Assembly (NCBI GenBank): GCA_037447655.1 | Contig: JBBHKE010002714.1 | Span: 79,448-143,447, forward strand | Origin: Zygnema cylindricum | Taxonomy: Eukaryota; Streptophyta; Zygnematophyceae; Zygnematales; Zygnemataceae | Direction of reading: 5' to 3' | DNA: 64,000 nt | Shown here: one piece after another, positions 33,281 through 45,130 of the stretch | Layout: every line of letters starts with the position of its first letter | Position numbering within the stretch: the first letter of the stretch is position 1 | Program-made: the position numbers and the translations under genes | Notes under the pieces: model-generated | What the model saw: the letters and a program-made list of their open reading frames with translations, nothing else | Database searches by the model: none | What the model was told of the DNA's origin: nothing

Positions 33281-33777
33281 TTCCTATTCGTACTTCGTCA
33301 AACGACACGTGTCATCATTCTATTGGTTCCCAAAAAAAGAAATAGACAGAGCGTGAAAGACTTACCTGCCACGTGGCAGACCGTGAGTGATGCCGTGTAT
33401 TTCCGTACATAAAGTACGACGGCTGTCGTACTTTTGATGTACATTATGTATTGTATTACATTTTGATTGGTCTAGAAGTTTTAGAATAGTTTCTTAGAAC
33501 TTAGACATTTTTTTGAAAAGTCCTCTCTCTCCTACAGGCAGTCTGTATAAATTCAGCTTCTTTGAATAACCATAACTTAATGCTCAGGTGAGCAAATTCA
33601 GTGATTCTTTTTGCAGCATTCTCAATGGAGTCCACGCTACACAAGGGTGTAGTTAGTCAGAGTTTTTGCGTGCCAGGGTGGCATTTATTCATTGCCAAAT
33701 TAAAAAGTCCTAATAATATCTTAGAGGCTTCATATAAGCTGGACATTCTGTGTACCAATGGAGGTAACAAAATAACA
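33281..33777 (+). repeat. LTR fragment of B2 type
   Basis: U3 with four GTAC cores (33402-33445), TATA-like CTGTATAAATTC and an end GGAGGTAACAAAATAACA matching the B2 LTR end. No PBS follows; a forward LTR C is joined instead. Confidence 0.65.
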
Positions 33778-33785
33778 CTCGGTTC

Positions 33786-34837
33786 AGTTGAAAAGAAGTA
33801 ATTATTATTGATTTCTTAATTTAGACTCTAGAGTGAAGAGAGAGAGAGAGAGATTCACCATAGTTGTCGCCATAGTCAGAAAGAAATTAGGAAACAGACA
33901 CACAGTTTGATAGATTACCAAAATGTACGTTGCCCTAATCAGGATTTCAACCTTGGTTTGCGTAATACTATGTAGACGTGCCTTTTAACCACTTAAGAGA
34001 AAACGAAACGATACACGTATATGGATTAGTAATTAGTTAAAGTGTTACGCAAAGCGCCACTTTCACTTAAACATACCAAAATTGACGAAACGCCATCTAT
34101 AGTCAAACGACGCTCGCGGACGCGAATCTAACCGTGTAAAATACATTATCGAACGACCTCGTCGCCCCCGCCAAACCCGAATGAATCTTTGGCGGCTTTT
34201 GGACATAGCAGCGGTCTTTGCCACGCGGCGCCATATCATAGGAGGCCAGAAAGGATGGGAGGAGGAACGATGGCTTCCATGTTGACAAGTGTCAACCAGA
34301 AGGCCATGTTGTACAATGGCCGTACAAGAAGTACAATCGGCCACTGTACCTTTTTGTACTATACACCCTTTTGATTGGCCAAGGGTAGAGTAGTAAGTAG
34401 GTGTGAGTAAGAGTTAAGGGACTTAGCGTGTTTGAGGCGCCTCTCTTTAGATGACCTTTTGTATTTATAGGCCATCTTTGGCTAGCCATAACTAACTCCC
34501 CGAGGAAGCAGAATCAGAGATTCTTTTTGCTCAGGACTCAAGGGAGTCTACGCTACATTGAGGTGTAGTTGGTAAGAAATTCTGCTTGCCAAGGTGGCGA
34601 CATTTCTGAGGGAAAGTCAAAGTGGGGAATGCTGTCCAAAACACATGTTCAAACTTTGCATTATGTGGTAAAACTGAGCACACACAAAGTCTTCTTTCAC
34701 AGAGGTGAAGCTGTATACGAGTTTTGATTGTAAAGGTGTCAGTCTTTTGGGTTTGTATCAACTTGGAGTCGGCACTATCTAGATAAGCTTTTTTAGGTCT
34801 GCGATTTCTGTGGGGAAATTGAACCCATAGAATTTCA
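33786..34837 (+). repeat. LTR C, forward copy
   Basis: It runs from TTGAAAAGAAGTAATTATTATTG to CATAGAATTTCA and aligns with the inverted LTRs of element C. It has five GTAC cores in 60 bp (34307-34366) and a TATA-type TTGTATTTATAGG. The gag ATG position reads TTG here. Confidence 0.8.
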
Positions 34838-35845
34838 AGTTCACAAGAGGATCTGCGGGGTCAGAGGTGGTAGAGGATGTTGGAGAAAGCATCGTGTCGG
34901 ACACAAGGAACGAGAATGGGATGAAAAAACTCACATCAATGCCTACTGGATCGGTTCTGGTAGTAGATGTTTAGAAAACCAAGGCTAATGATACTGAAAT
35001 GTGGGATTTTATTAATACTGTGGCGACTCACTCATTTTATTCTCGGGTGTCTCACATAAGCAGTGGCTACGCCTCATCTTCATGTGGATAGGACGGATGA
35101 GTTCTTGTAGGCTCTTGTCAACATTTACAAAAGTGTTACGATTCAGCAGCAGAAGCTGACAGATCACAAGGTACAGGCATACGTGTACAATGGGGGAAAG
35201 ATGTTAGATTTTTGTAATGACTTGGCCAATTATTTATGGAGTTGGAGAGTGCAGGGAAAAGGGAGACCGAGAAAGAGAAGGTGAATACTTTGTTGATGAA
35301 ACTCCTAGATGATTATGAAAACATTGTTAACAATGTTCAGGACTTGCTAGATCATCGATGGATGTGGAACTCTGTTGTGGGAATGATTTTGGTTTGGGAA
35401 AGCACAATTGAGATTTGGAGAGGAGGAAAGAGTGTCCAGGCATTGGCTGTTGGGACTAATTGGGGGGGATAAGGATTCCAAGAAACCTTATGGAAACTTT
35501 GGTGGAGGAGTAAGAGGAAATCGATTGGACGGATCAGGATCAAGGCCCCTGAATGGGCTTTGTCACTTTTGTAGTAGTCGGGACATCACATTGCGGAGTG
35601 CACTAAACTGACATAGTTGAGATTGAAGGAGGAACAGGTCGGAAAACCAGCCACAAGGAAAATAAGCCATTTGTGGTAACACAAGTCATCGAGAGGATTC
35701 CGATGAGGACGATGGAGAACTCCTCCTCAAAAAGGAGCTGGAGGTGAAAGGTGAGCCGGAGATTCCAAGAAGGCAAAAGTGTGATTTCGCTGGAGTAAGA
35801 GAAGTTCTTGAAGAAGGATGGATTATTGATTCACGAGCCTCTATG
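34838..35845 (+). pseudogene. Copia gag remnant E2, near-duplicate of E1
   Basis: It matches 31267-32240 (for example the stretch from GGATGTTGGAG to TTATTGATTCA) with different small indels. The PBS and gag N-terminus are deleted. It stops at 35845 in the protease region. Confidence 0.75.
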
Positions 35846-36135
35846 GCAAATTTGCAATCCAATTGTGTGTTTGGTGGCCTTGGTGCTTTATTGTGAAGTT
35901 GGTCACATTTATCAAAGTTCTGGCAATTTTTTTTTTCTGCAACTTTGATTGAGTAATGTGATAATTCTGTTTGGTATTGAACTTTGGTGGGAATACCAAG
36001 CAACCTAGAAACTACCTATTCATCTAGTTTCAGCTTGTCTTGAATATTCTGTAGAATTCAGAGAGGATTCAAAGTAGGCAGTTTTTGGGGTAGTCTGTGT
36101 TGCCTCTGAGGGTAAATCCATGGCTGAAAATGGCT
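35846..36135. other. Unassigned insert between gag E2 and RNase H
   Basis: About 290 bp of T-rich sequence with no similarity to the neighbouring copia parts and no ORF. Confidence 0.3.
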
Positions 36136-36616
36136 ATGGACAACAATCACCACTTGGAGTGATGCTAGTTATGGGGATGCTCCAATGAGGAGGTGTACTT
36201 TTGGGTATGTATTGTATGTTGGGAATGGGCTTGCTGTTGGAGCACTAAGCAAGAAAAGGTGATTGCTCAGTCCACCATGGAGGCTGAGTATATGGCCTCT
36301 TTTCGGCTGTGAAAGAATTAATGTGGGTGAAATCTTTGCTTCAAGAATTAGGATATTTGAAGAATGGAGTGCAAAATATATTTTGTGACAATCAAGCTGC
36401 GATTGCAATTGCAGCAAACCCTAAGCATCACTTTCAAGCAAAACACATGGATATTCATTTGAGCTTTGTTAGATAGAAGGTTGGCAATTAAATAATTAGT
36501 TTGGAATATAGACCAGATGGAGAAATGGTAGCAGATATGATGACTAAACCGGTTCCTTCTCCCAAATTAATATTTTGTAGGGAGAAGTGTGGACTGAAGC
36601 AAAAGATAGACTAGAA
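36136..36616 (+). pseudogene. RNase H end of copia B1
   Basis: TTWSDASYGDAPMRRC, AQSTMEAEYMAS, FCDNQAAIAIAANPKHHF and MVADMMTKPVPSPK are the copia RNase H C-terminus. A one-base deletion lies near 36300 and a stop near 36474. It is followed by the polypurine tract and the 3' LTR of B1. Confidence 0.82.
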
Positions 36617-36627
36617 AATAAGGGGAG

Positions 36628-37797
36628 TGTTGATAAGAGTATTTTATACCCTGGTCTTTTTGTTCATGGTCTCATTGCTGTCCTCATACTTGTCGTAGTC
36701 ACTGAGGACTATCAAGCAGCCATGGCTAGCTCAGGCAAACATAGATGACACGTTGAGAAAGAAGGGGGACAACCCTCTGCAAAAGATAGGCAGTTTCATG
36801 TGGGATTTCAACCACTAACCTCTGGATGACCGCCGCATGAATTAGCGGTCCCCTTTATCCGATATGTCTTGTAAAAAGCGATACATATAAATGGCAAAAT
36901 AATTATTTAATTATGAACAACCCAAAATATTTCATTTAACTACTTACAGGACAAATTGAACATAGATATGTACCGGGCGGCACGAAATTCGGACCCCACG
37001 AAAATTACGAAACGACATTTAAATTCGACGGACAAAATCAAATGTCGAACAGCTCACAAATGAGCCAGAATCGCGGAATGAACCTTTTGGCGGTTTGCGA
37101 GCTAATAATGGCGGATGACACGCGGAGAGATATGATTGGACAACGGGGAATACGGCTCAGGAACAGACTTACGTCAGCGGATCGGCCATGCTGTACAATG
37201 GTCGTACAAGAAGTACAGTTTTACTCGTACCTTCTTGAACTATACATTCTTCTGATTGGCTAGGTACACTACACCGCCAATCGTTATTAGCGTTGTGTAC
37301 GCCAATTCCGTCCCGCTTTTTTTTTTTTTTATTCTCAAATAGAATTATCCACACTATTTAAAAAATGACCTAATTCCTAATTAGAATAGACGATTTCTTC
37401 GAAAATTCTGAAATTCCCAATTAGCGTATACCACGCTAATTATTCGTATACGCTAAAAAAACTTACACGCTAATAACGATTGGCGGTGTAGTAGTAGGCT
37501 TAGAGAGGGAGTTTAGGACTTAGAATATTTTTAGGTTTTCAAGCCTCTCTCCCAAAGAGCACTTGTATTTATAGGCCAACTTTGGTTAGCCATAACTTAA
37601 TGCTCGGGTGAGCAATTTCATTGATTATTTTGGCTGCAAACTCAGGGGAGTCCACGCTACATAGGGATGTAGTCGGTAAGAGTTTTTGCGTCTCAAGGTG
37701 GGACTTATTCTATGCCAAATTCAAAAGTGCAAATACTATCCTAGAGGCTTCACATAAGCTGGACATTCAATGTACCAATGGAGGTCATATAATTACA
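36628..37797 (+). repeat. 3' LTR of copia B1
   Basis: It begins TGTTGATAAGAG, ends ATAATTACA and is followed by TSD GCAAG. It contains a 217-bp MITE at 37272-37488, absent from the 5' LTR. Confidence 0.85.
37272..37488. mobile_element. TA-target MITE in LTR B1
   Basis: TIRs CACCGCCAATCGTTATTAGCGT and its complement are flanked by TA (37270-37271 and 37489-37490). The 5' LTR of the same element has the empty site GTACACTAGTAGTAGG at 6959-6974 with one TA. Confidence 0.92.
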
Positions 37798-38033
37798 GCA
37801 AGGCCACCAAAAGCCGCAAGAAAATCTTTGACGAAGCATGTTGCTTCACGCTTTTGTTGCCATCCACTAACCATTCTGACATTTTTGTACGCTTTTACAA
37901 ATCTTAAGTTTCGTTCACCCGTACAAATTTTATTCATTACGTCGTACGAGTCACTTTTTACCTTCGTTGGTACAAATATGTGGTCACAATTTGTTGTCGG
38001 AGATTCTTTGAAGATTACCACTATTGTATCCAT
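37798..38033 (-). pseudogene. N-terminal half of the ORF split by element B1
   Basis: It starts at ATG 38033-38031, after an in-frame stop 6 nt upstream. It encodes 78 residues up to the insertion point, including YKNVRMVSGWQQKREATCF. It continues in frame at 6288. Not recognised. Confidence 0.4.
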
Positions 38034-38161
38034 GTATTACGTGGAAAAATCAGAGTGTGCCACGCAAATAAAATGTCGGTTACTGAACCGGCACTATGGA
38101 ATGATAACTTCAGTAAACGATTTTTTGACGTTTAATGAGACCGCCTAATAGAACAATGCTC
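37803..38161. mobile_element. Right half of the split Harbinger-like element
   Basis: It ends in CCTAATAGAACAATGCTC, an imperfect inverted copy of the end at 5948, followed by TTA. Confidence 0.45.
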
Positions 38162-38198
38162 TTAGGTCGATCTCACACGTTTGGGGAACATTAGTGTA

Positions 38199-38421
38199 CA
38201 CTGTGAATCGCTATTTGTGTTTATGTTTTTTTTTTCAATCGAAACGTATTTTCGCAGTACACACATGTCGGATTTTGGATCTGACGGTTTCAATTGAAAG
38301 GTAAGATTCTCAGCTTCCAATTGGCGGCCTCGAGTTGAAAATCGGACAAGAGTGTACGGGGAAAGTATGTTTCAAGTGGTTAAAATAATATTAACAATTT
38401 AACACTAATAACGATACACAG
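38199..38421. mobile_element. TA-target MITE, 223 bp
   Basis: Left end CACTGTGAATCGCTATTTGTG, right end complement CTGTGTATCGTTATTAGTG, TA on both sides. Related to the element at 37272. Confidence 0.65.
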
Positions 38422-38428
38422 TACACTA

Positions 38429-38940
38429 CACAGCGAATCGTAATTAGAGTAAAGAAAAAATTAGAGTAAACAAAGTAAAAACAATAATTAGAGTTATTAG
38501 CTCTAGTTTGTGTGATATAACTTTTTCAAAATGGAAATTTACTCTAATTTATCAATAACTCTAATTTGGGCGTAAATTTCGGCTCTTAATATATCCACTG
38601 TAAATTAAGTACACGTACAAAATCTGACAAAACGTACAGTTTCACTTCATTATGACGTTTGCATTACGCGGCTTGTTAAAACGCAGTTACATGAAAACAA
38701 CCTGTACTAAATCATTATTTGTACTTTTTTACTTAATAAAGTATAGTTTTGCACAGTCATACACCGACCGTACACCACACTATTTAAAACTGCACTGTAT
38801 TAGAGTTTTTAACGCTCATTCGAAAAGTACCTTAAATAACGCAAAGAATAATTTAGCATAATGTACTCTATTTATAGTGATAGATCCAAAATTTAGTGTG
38901 ACGGAATTAGCGTACATTACTCTAATTACGATTCGCGGTG
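38429..38940. mobile_element. Long TA-target TIR element, 512 bp
   Basis: Left end CACAGCGAATCGTAATTAGAG, right end complement CACCGCGAATCGTAATTAGAG, with TA duplications. It begins seven bases after the previous element. The interior shares ACCGTACACCACACTATTTA-like sequence with 61244-61781. No convincing transposase. Confidence 0.8.
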
Positions 38941-38942
38941 TA

Positions 38943-39737
38943 TAGTTTCAGGTGTGAGAAGTCATCGCCCACATGAACACAGCTCATGCCGTACTGCCGA
39001 TATCGGCGGTTTAAAAGGCGGTACAGTACATTGTTTTCCATATATCGGGCAAAATTTGCCCACGTATCATTACCGACATAATTTTTTACTACTTTTTCTC
39101 GTAAGAAACTCCGATGGTAGGTGAGCCACTATCACAGTATATACTGCTGCTAACACCACACTAATTTCTGATGCTCGACCATCTCACCACTTCTGACACA
39201 ATATGTGTCCTTATTCTGTAGATTGTAGCTGACGTCCTACGCACATCCACGTGACGCCTACATTCGCTAATGTGGAAATACGTGTGCCGCCCGATGCATT
39301 CAAATTGCAGCTGACGTGGCATCTGACAAGCCTGGACGCGGTAAATATCTATGCCTTGTCGGCGCGGTCAGTCAGCAATCTGAAATATCTCCGACTCCTA
39401 AGCGCGTACTGTACAGTACTGTACGGTAGGTGTTGCCCCTTGTCCGCTTCCACACGCGTTGATATGGGCACTATCCCGTGACGCCTCAAAAAACAGTTTT
39501 AATCCGCAATTAGCTCCAGTGCTATGTGAATTCTTTCTCATACAATACTGTACTAGACGACAATTTTCACACGAAATCTATTGCTTTTGAAACGCCTACA
39601 GAAACTGACCGAGAATCTGCTGTTCACCAATCATCCACCAGTTGTTGCTTGCCACGTGGAAATGCCACAGTACAGAGTTTTGCGCCTCTTCCCCTTCATG
39701 ACTCTCAAAAATTTCATCAATTTCAGCCATAGAGGTA
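38943..39737. other. Intergenic, no gene recognised
   Basis: Several CACGTG and GTAC motifs and short chance ORFs only. Confidence 0.3.
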
Positions 39738-39935
39738 CACCGTGAATCGTTATTAGCCTTATGTACGCTATATCGGCACCCCAAAATTTTGACATTGATA
39801 CCTTAAATAAAATAAATTACGCTATTTAAGGACGTGGACCATAATCTGCCACGTATCCTGGCACTAAATTAGAATGAATGACGCTAATTTTTTTTTACAC
39901 TAATAATTTCTATACGCTAATAACGATTCAAGGTG
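39738..39935. mobile_element. TA-target MITE, tandem copy 1
   Basis: Ends CACCGTGAATCGTTATTAGC and complement CACCTTGAATCGTTATTAGCG, TA on both sides, 198 bp. Confidence 0.88.
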
Positions 39936-39956
39936 TACCGATCATACGTAAAGGTA

Positions 39957-40155
39957 CACCGTGAATCGTTATTAGCCTTATGTACGCTATATCGGCACCC
40001 CAAAATTTTGACATTGATACCTTAAATATAAAAAAATTACACTATTTAAGGAAGTGGACCATAATCTGCCACGTCTCCTGGCACTAAATTAGAATGAATG
40101 ACGCTAATTTTTCTTTACACTAATAATTTCTATACGCTAATAACGATTCAAGGTG
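39957..40155. mobile_element. TA-target MITE, tandem copy 2
   Basis: Nearly identical to copy 1, same orientation, about 20 bp away. Its right flank TACCTCTATG is the inverted complement of the left flank CATAGAGGTA of copy 1. Confidence 0.88.
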
Positions 40156-41757
40156 TACCTCTATGATTTTAGCCTGCAATCTTGGGAAAGATTTTTACGC
40201 GCGCACACTGCAAGTCAAGGAAAGATTCGACTCGATCCGATTCTGATTCTTGTACTTAAAAAGCCAAATGGGGTAAAGTAAACAGACAAATGACTTCAAA
40301 CATTAATTTTGTCACATTCGTCACAGAATTAAAAACGTACATGTCAAGTGACATGTTACACTAGTTTCATTTTAATATTTTATACAACAGCTTCACGTGT
40401 AAAAATTTATTTCCCCAGTTGTGATACCTTTGGAACAAAAGTTTTGCGCTCGATTTTTTTGTCGATTGCGAAAGAAATGCATTTGAAAAACATCACCTCA
40501 ACCACGTGGAGCTATACCAGCTTATACATCTTTGCAGCTTTTGGTTCGTAGGGTTCCACGTGATTGTCAAAATTATTTTCTAAAAATTGAACCCACTCTA
40601 AAATTGGGACGCAAAATATTTTATCCCCTTAGGGACGTGGCAACTTGGGCAAAAACGCACAAAGTCGTTTGTCACATGTTAGGGCACTTTCCCATGTAAT
40701 AAAGTTAGGGTTTATTTCTATCGTTTTGCTCCAAAACTTAGCCCTCAACGAGAAAATCCGCAGACGTACCAAAAAAATAAAATTAACACATACAATTTGC
40801 ATTACCTTGAAACTTTAAATGTACAGCATTTTGTCGTCTAGCACGATGCAGTTCGTCGCCTAATGCGTTTCGACCCACTTTCGCGTCCATCTAGCTCATC
40901 TTTCAACTTCAAAAAAATCACCTCGAGAGGTGATTTTAAATAAATTTCCATGATGTGAGCGAATAGGTAGTTGATGTCGCATGCGTTAGAGGTTTTACAC
41001 AATTTTTGTGCGCGAAGTACCAAAAAAATACCCACTGCAAGTTTCTAGCCTATGCGTGACTTTTTTTCATACAGGGGCGGTGGAGGGGTCTCGAACGACG
41101 GACGCCATTTCGCAAAAGCGAAGTCCGTGATAGCTCTTATCTCTCTCTTCCTCTCCCACTGCCACGTCTATCTCACAATTCTTGCAGTGAAAAACATCAA
41201 GGCATATTTTGATGGCAAGTAAAGTGAGAAAGGACTAAAAAATAGAATCCGGAAACCATGGCAAAAAGTTTTAGAATGTGTGACGCCGGCATTGTCATAA
41301 TTTGAGCGTGACGTCAAAATGTCACAAACCCTAAACATCTACAATGTCAGAAGTAACAAGACGTCTACAACCATCGTTATTTTGTAAATGTCATCAAGTG
41401 TCGCGAGTTTTGTAGTCGTTTACAATCGTTACAAATTACACCCACATCTACATCCGTCACAATCTAAAGTAACGATTCCATTTATTTATATCATAATGCT
41501 TTGAAAGTAGTAAGAAAAATCCTTTATAAAAAACAAAGTAACAAGACTAAGCTTCGGCTACATTGGGAAAATGCCCTTAGAAAAGAAACCGTGTTAAAAA
41601 TATTATCCAGTAGTACAAAGATGCCCCCGCCCCCCCCCGTCAATGTACTTTTCCTCATGTCTTGCACAGTCATGAGAACTCTACATGAGATCGTACGTAC
41701 GGTAAGAGGATACGATAATGAAAGCTTTATAATCAAAGCCTCTTATTTTAAGCCTTT
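40156..41757. other. Intergenic, no gene recognised
   Basis: AT-rich with short ORFs only. A hairpin with 11-bp arms and a 2-base loop (AAAATCACCTC/GAGGTGATTTT) lies at 40914-40937. Its right end borders the insertion site of element H. Confidence 0.4.
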
Positions 41758-41762
41758 GGAAA

Positions 41763-42736
41763 TGTAACAGTAGTATTGGATCAAAATTGGTCGTAAATGT
41801 ATATTTAATGGTTAAGAATATAAAGTTAAGAATTTGGTAGACGTCCGCAAAAGAATCGCGCGATTTCGAGTTTTAATTCGAAATAAATAACGATAGGTGT
41901 ATTTAGGTGACAGCGTGGGGTCAAACTAACAAGTGGGTATCATTGAAACGCGTTAAGGGTCAAATTAATACCGAAATTTTGCATGTACGTTTCATAAAGT
42001 ATTAATGAAACATTTACTCGTTTAGTGCACACGATGTTTCGTTTTGTACAGTTTTTAGTACGAAACGTCACTTTCACTTAATGTAATTTTGTAGGTAGTT
42101 TCGCTTGCAAAATTTGCCACGCAGGTTCGTGCAAAGTCGCGTTTCGTTTGGCGCGCATTTTTGCACGTAAATGTTGTGTAGTGAAACGTAGCGTTTGATT
42201 GGTTGGTAAATGCTACGTAGTTAGTAAGAGATTTCGCACGTTTTTGCATTGGTCAGTCTGAGTCCTTCTTGATCAATGATTGGCCCAGGTAAAACCTATT
42301 CAACGGATCGTTGTGGCCTGGCTGGTCGAAGGCGATGATGGATAAATAGTGAAGTCTAAGAGGAGAGTAGACATCTTTTCCTTTAGGAAAAGTTTGTGGA
42401 AATTTTGACTGAACTTGGTCCTGAGCGATTAAAACCAAATTGGAGCAATGGCATTTTTGCATTGAAATCTCTTACAAACTAAGTAGCGTTTTAGTAGTTA
42501 AGAGATATACTTATTTAATAGTGGAGAGCAGTGGAAATACTTTAACAAGAAGGGTTGAGCCACAAGGGCAAGAGACCAAGCTAATGTTATGTGGACAAAA
42601 GCTTTTTCTAATTTAAAGTTTATTCTTTTATGTGAGTGCTTTCCAATGTGAATGTGTAATTTTCCAATGTGTAGAATGTGTGGTTGAAATTGGATATAGT
42701 AATGGGATTTTCTGAGAGGTAAAAGATCCTATTGCA
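41763..42736 (+). repeat. 5' LTR of gypsy H
   Basis: TGTAACAGTAGTATTGG to CCTATTGCA, matching 46876-47855 with scattered differences. Confidence 0.9.
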
Positions 42737-42738
42737 TA

Positions 42739-42750
42739 TGGTATCAAAGC
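42739..42750 (+). other. Primer-binding site of gypsy H
   Basis: TGGTATCAAAGC, one base from the initiator tRNA-Met 3'-end complement, two bases after the LTR. A 0.7-kb untranslated leader follows. Confidence 0.8.
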
Positions 42751-43452
42751 TTTGGTTAGAAACCAAAGAGAAGTTTGCTCACTCGAATATCGACTATCGT
42801 GACCAGTGAGGGTGGTCTAACCTGTGTCGGTAGAACCACAATGTGAAGTCGTAGGGGATTGGAGGGAAGCTGAGTGATCACACTGCCAACGTCCGGTGGT
42901 TAGATGTGGGGCGTGCTCAGGTCCTAAGGACTTAGGCGGGGTGGGCAGTGTAGCCACCGCTGAAACTCACTCCAATTGCCTAGAGGCCAAACAAACTTGC
43001 CTTCTCCTGGCAATGATTCATGTGTAGAGGGAGGGCTTAAAGCCATGAAGGGTGAGAATGTGAGGATTAAAGAACAAAATATCTTGATGTAGTGGGAAAT
43101 GGGAAATTTGCTAATGGTGGAGAAAGAATGTGGAGCAATTTACTTCTTTAAGAGCAAAGAAGTCCAGAAGTGACTTAAAACTTTTGAAACCCTAAATTAT
43201 TACTTGTGATTGCTTTCAATTTTGCTGCTGCAAAATTTGTGGGCAAACATTTTACCTTTCTATTTCAATGTTTGGGAAAATTGAATTTTCACTAACTTAC
43301 TTCTAATGTTTCTTTGATTTTCAGATTTTGATATATATCAAAAGATTTGTTAAGGAAAAAAAGATTGGAGACATCTGAGGACTTCAAATTTGCCGTAAAC
43401 TCTTTTGGATAATTATACTCTAACTTTTATTGCATGATTTTATTGTGTGATA

Positions 43453-44750
43453 ATGGAAAATTCTGCATGGAAACGTGAAATGGAAAATGCCTTGAATGTG
43501 TTGAAAAGCGTAGTGTGAAATTGGTCAAAAGATTTAATAATCAAGCTGCTGTTGTGGATGAAACGATTTATAAGTTGAAAAGTGAATTGAATGATGTTAA
43601 GGAAAATGGAAATGTTTCAAATTAAAAATTGGATGAGCTAATTAATTTAATTCACACCAGAAATAATTTTAATGACCAAAAGGGTGAGAGTAGTAAGAGA
43701 AATGCCAGTTTTAGGGAAAAAAATCACGATAGACCTAAGAAGATAAGGGATCTGAAATTGTCTATCAGTGAAGCACCATCATTTGATGGTAAGAAGATTG
43801 CTGAGTTAGATTCTTAGATTTTTCATATGAAGTATTATTTGGAATATAGAAACTGTGATCGTGATGATTACACTTCTTTTGCTGTTAGCTGTCTGAAAGG
43901 TGATGCTCAGATTTGGTATTACACTCAGAGGATGTCTAATTTGATTCCTGATAATGCTGATTGGGAAGCTTTTAAAACCGCGATCAAATCGCGTTTCATG
44001 TCCGTCACTTATGAATCCAAAATTAAAGAAAAGTGGTTTAACTGTAAGCAGACTGGATCTGTGAAAGATTATATTGTGGAATTTGACTCATCTAGCATTC
44101 ATGTCATATGTTTGACTGATGAAATGGCTAAGTTGCATTTCTTGAACTATCTGAATCCTATACTGAAATCCGAACCGAAACATCAAAAATTTATTAATTT
44201 GAAGAAATTATAAGATAAGGCATTGGAGCTAGAGGGTCAGTTGCGGTATAATCGTCAAACTCGACCACTCAAGGGAAATTTCAATGAAGTATCAGAGTGG
44301 GGTGACGAGGACTTTGAGGAAGAGGGTCTGAATGCAGGTCTGGTGAATAGGCAGAATATCTTCAGGGGAAATCAGAGAGGTGGACAAAGTGTTAATGCAG
44401 GAAACAAATTTCACAATACGGGGGGATAGATTAAGAGTCCTAAACCAAGTATTAATGCTCAAACACCCAATCTAAGCATTCCCACAAGCACTATTTATCA
44501 GAAAAGAGGTCATAAGGCATCTGAGTGTGAACAACTGAAGAAAATTAACTGTTATAACTGTGGAGAAGAGGGACATTTCAGCTGAGAATGCACAAAATCG
44601 AAAAAGAAAGTCACTTGTTTTAAATGCGGAGGTCCAGATCATTACGCTAAGGACTGTACAGATACGGGGTCTCCTAAAATAGTTGATGTCAATGAAGGTC
44701 TTCAAGAAGATATTGTATTATACTTAACTGAGCAGGAAGCCTAGGAGGTG
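43453..44750 (+). pseudogene. gag of gypsy H
   Basis: It starts at ATG 43453 and has nonsense codons near 43515, 43623, 43816, 44211, 44427 and 44581. A retrotrans_gag core is visible (GDAQIWYYTQRM, WEAFKTAIKSRF). Two zinc knuckles follow: CYNCGEEGHFS-stop-EC and CFKCGGPDHYAKDC. Confidence 0.78.
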
Positions 44751-44782
44751 GGAAACAGAAAGGACTAGCTGAAAGTCCTCGG

Positions 44783-45130
44783 TTGAGTCGATCAGATCCA
44801 GAGGTTAAGGAGTTAACTCTGGAGGGCAAGCTAATGAATGGAAAGGCTAAGATAGTTGAATTTGTTATGATGCTAACTACACTCCATAGTTTGAACAATC
44901 CTTCTGATGAAACTCTTAACAACAGACCTATGTTAGGACAGTTAAGTAACGACGACACCAAACACAGTTTGATCAGATTCGAGTCTTTAGTGGAAGGAAA
45001 ACCGTTGAGAATTATGGTAGATTCACATGCTACACATAATTTTATTTCACATAAGTTTGTAGAGGAAAATAAAATTCCTACAGTCATAAGGGAAAAACCT
45101 TTGCATGTTCAGGTGGCAAATGGTAATTGA
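44783..45130 (+). pseudogene. Protease of gypsy H
   Basis: IMVDSHATHNFIS is the retropepsin active site with His in place of Gly in D-S-G, which should inactivate it. The frame stops right after, where RT would start. Confidence 0.72.

Larger units (their letters stand above)
6294..37797 (+). mobile_element. Outer copia element B1 holding a 31.5-kb nest of retrotransposons
   Basis: LTRs of one family lie at the two ends (6294-7273 and 36628-37797) and the 5-bp sequence GCAAG flanks both (6289-6293 and 37798-37802). The left LTR is followed by a primer-binding site, and the right is preceded by a polypurine tract (AAAATAAGGGGAG) and RNase H coding sequence. Everything between is later insertion or rearranged copia sequence. 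The two LTRs have diverged visibly, which marks B1 as an old host. Confidence 0.7.
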
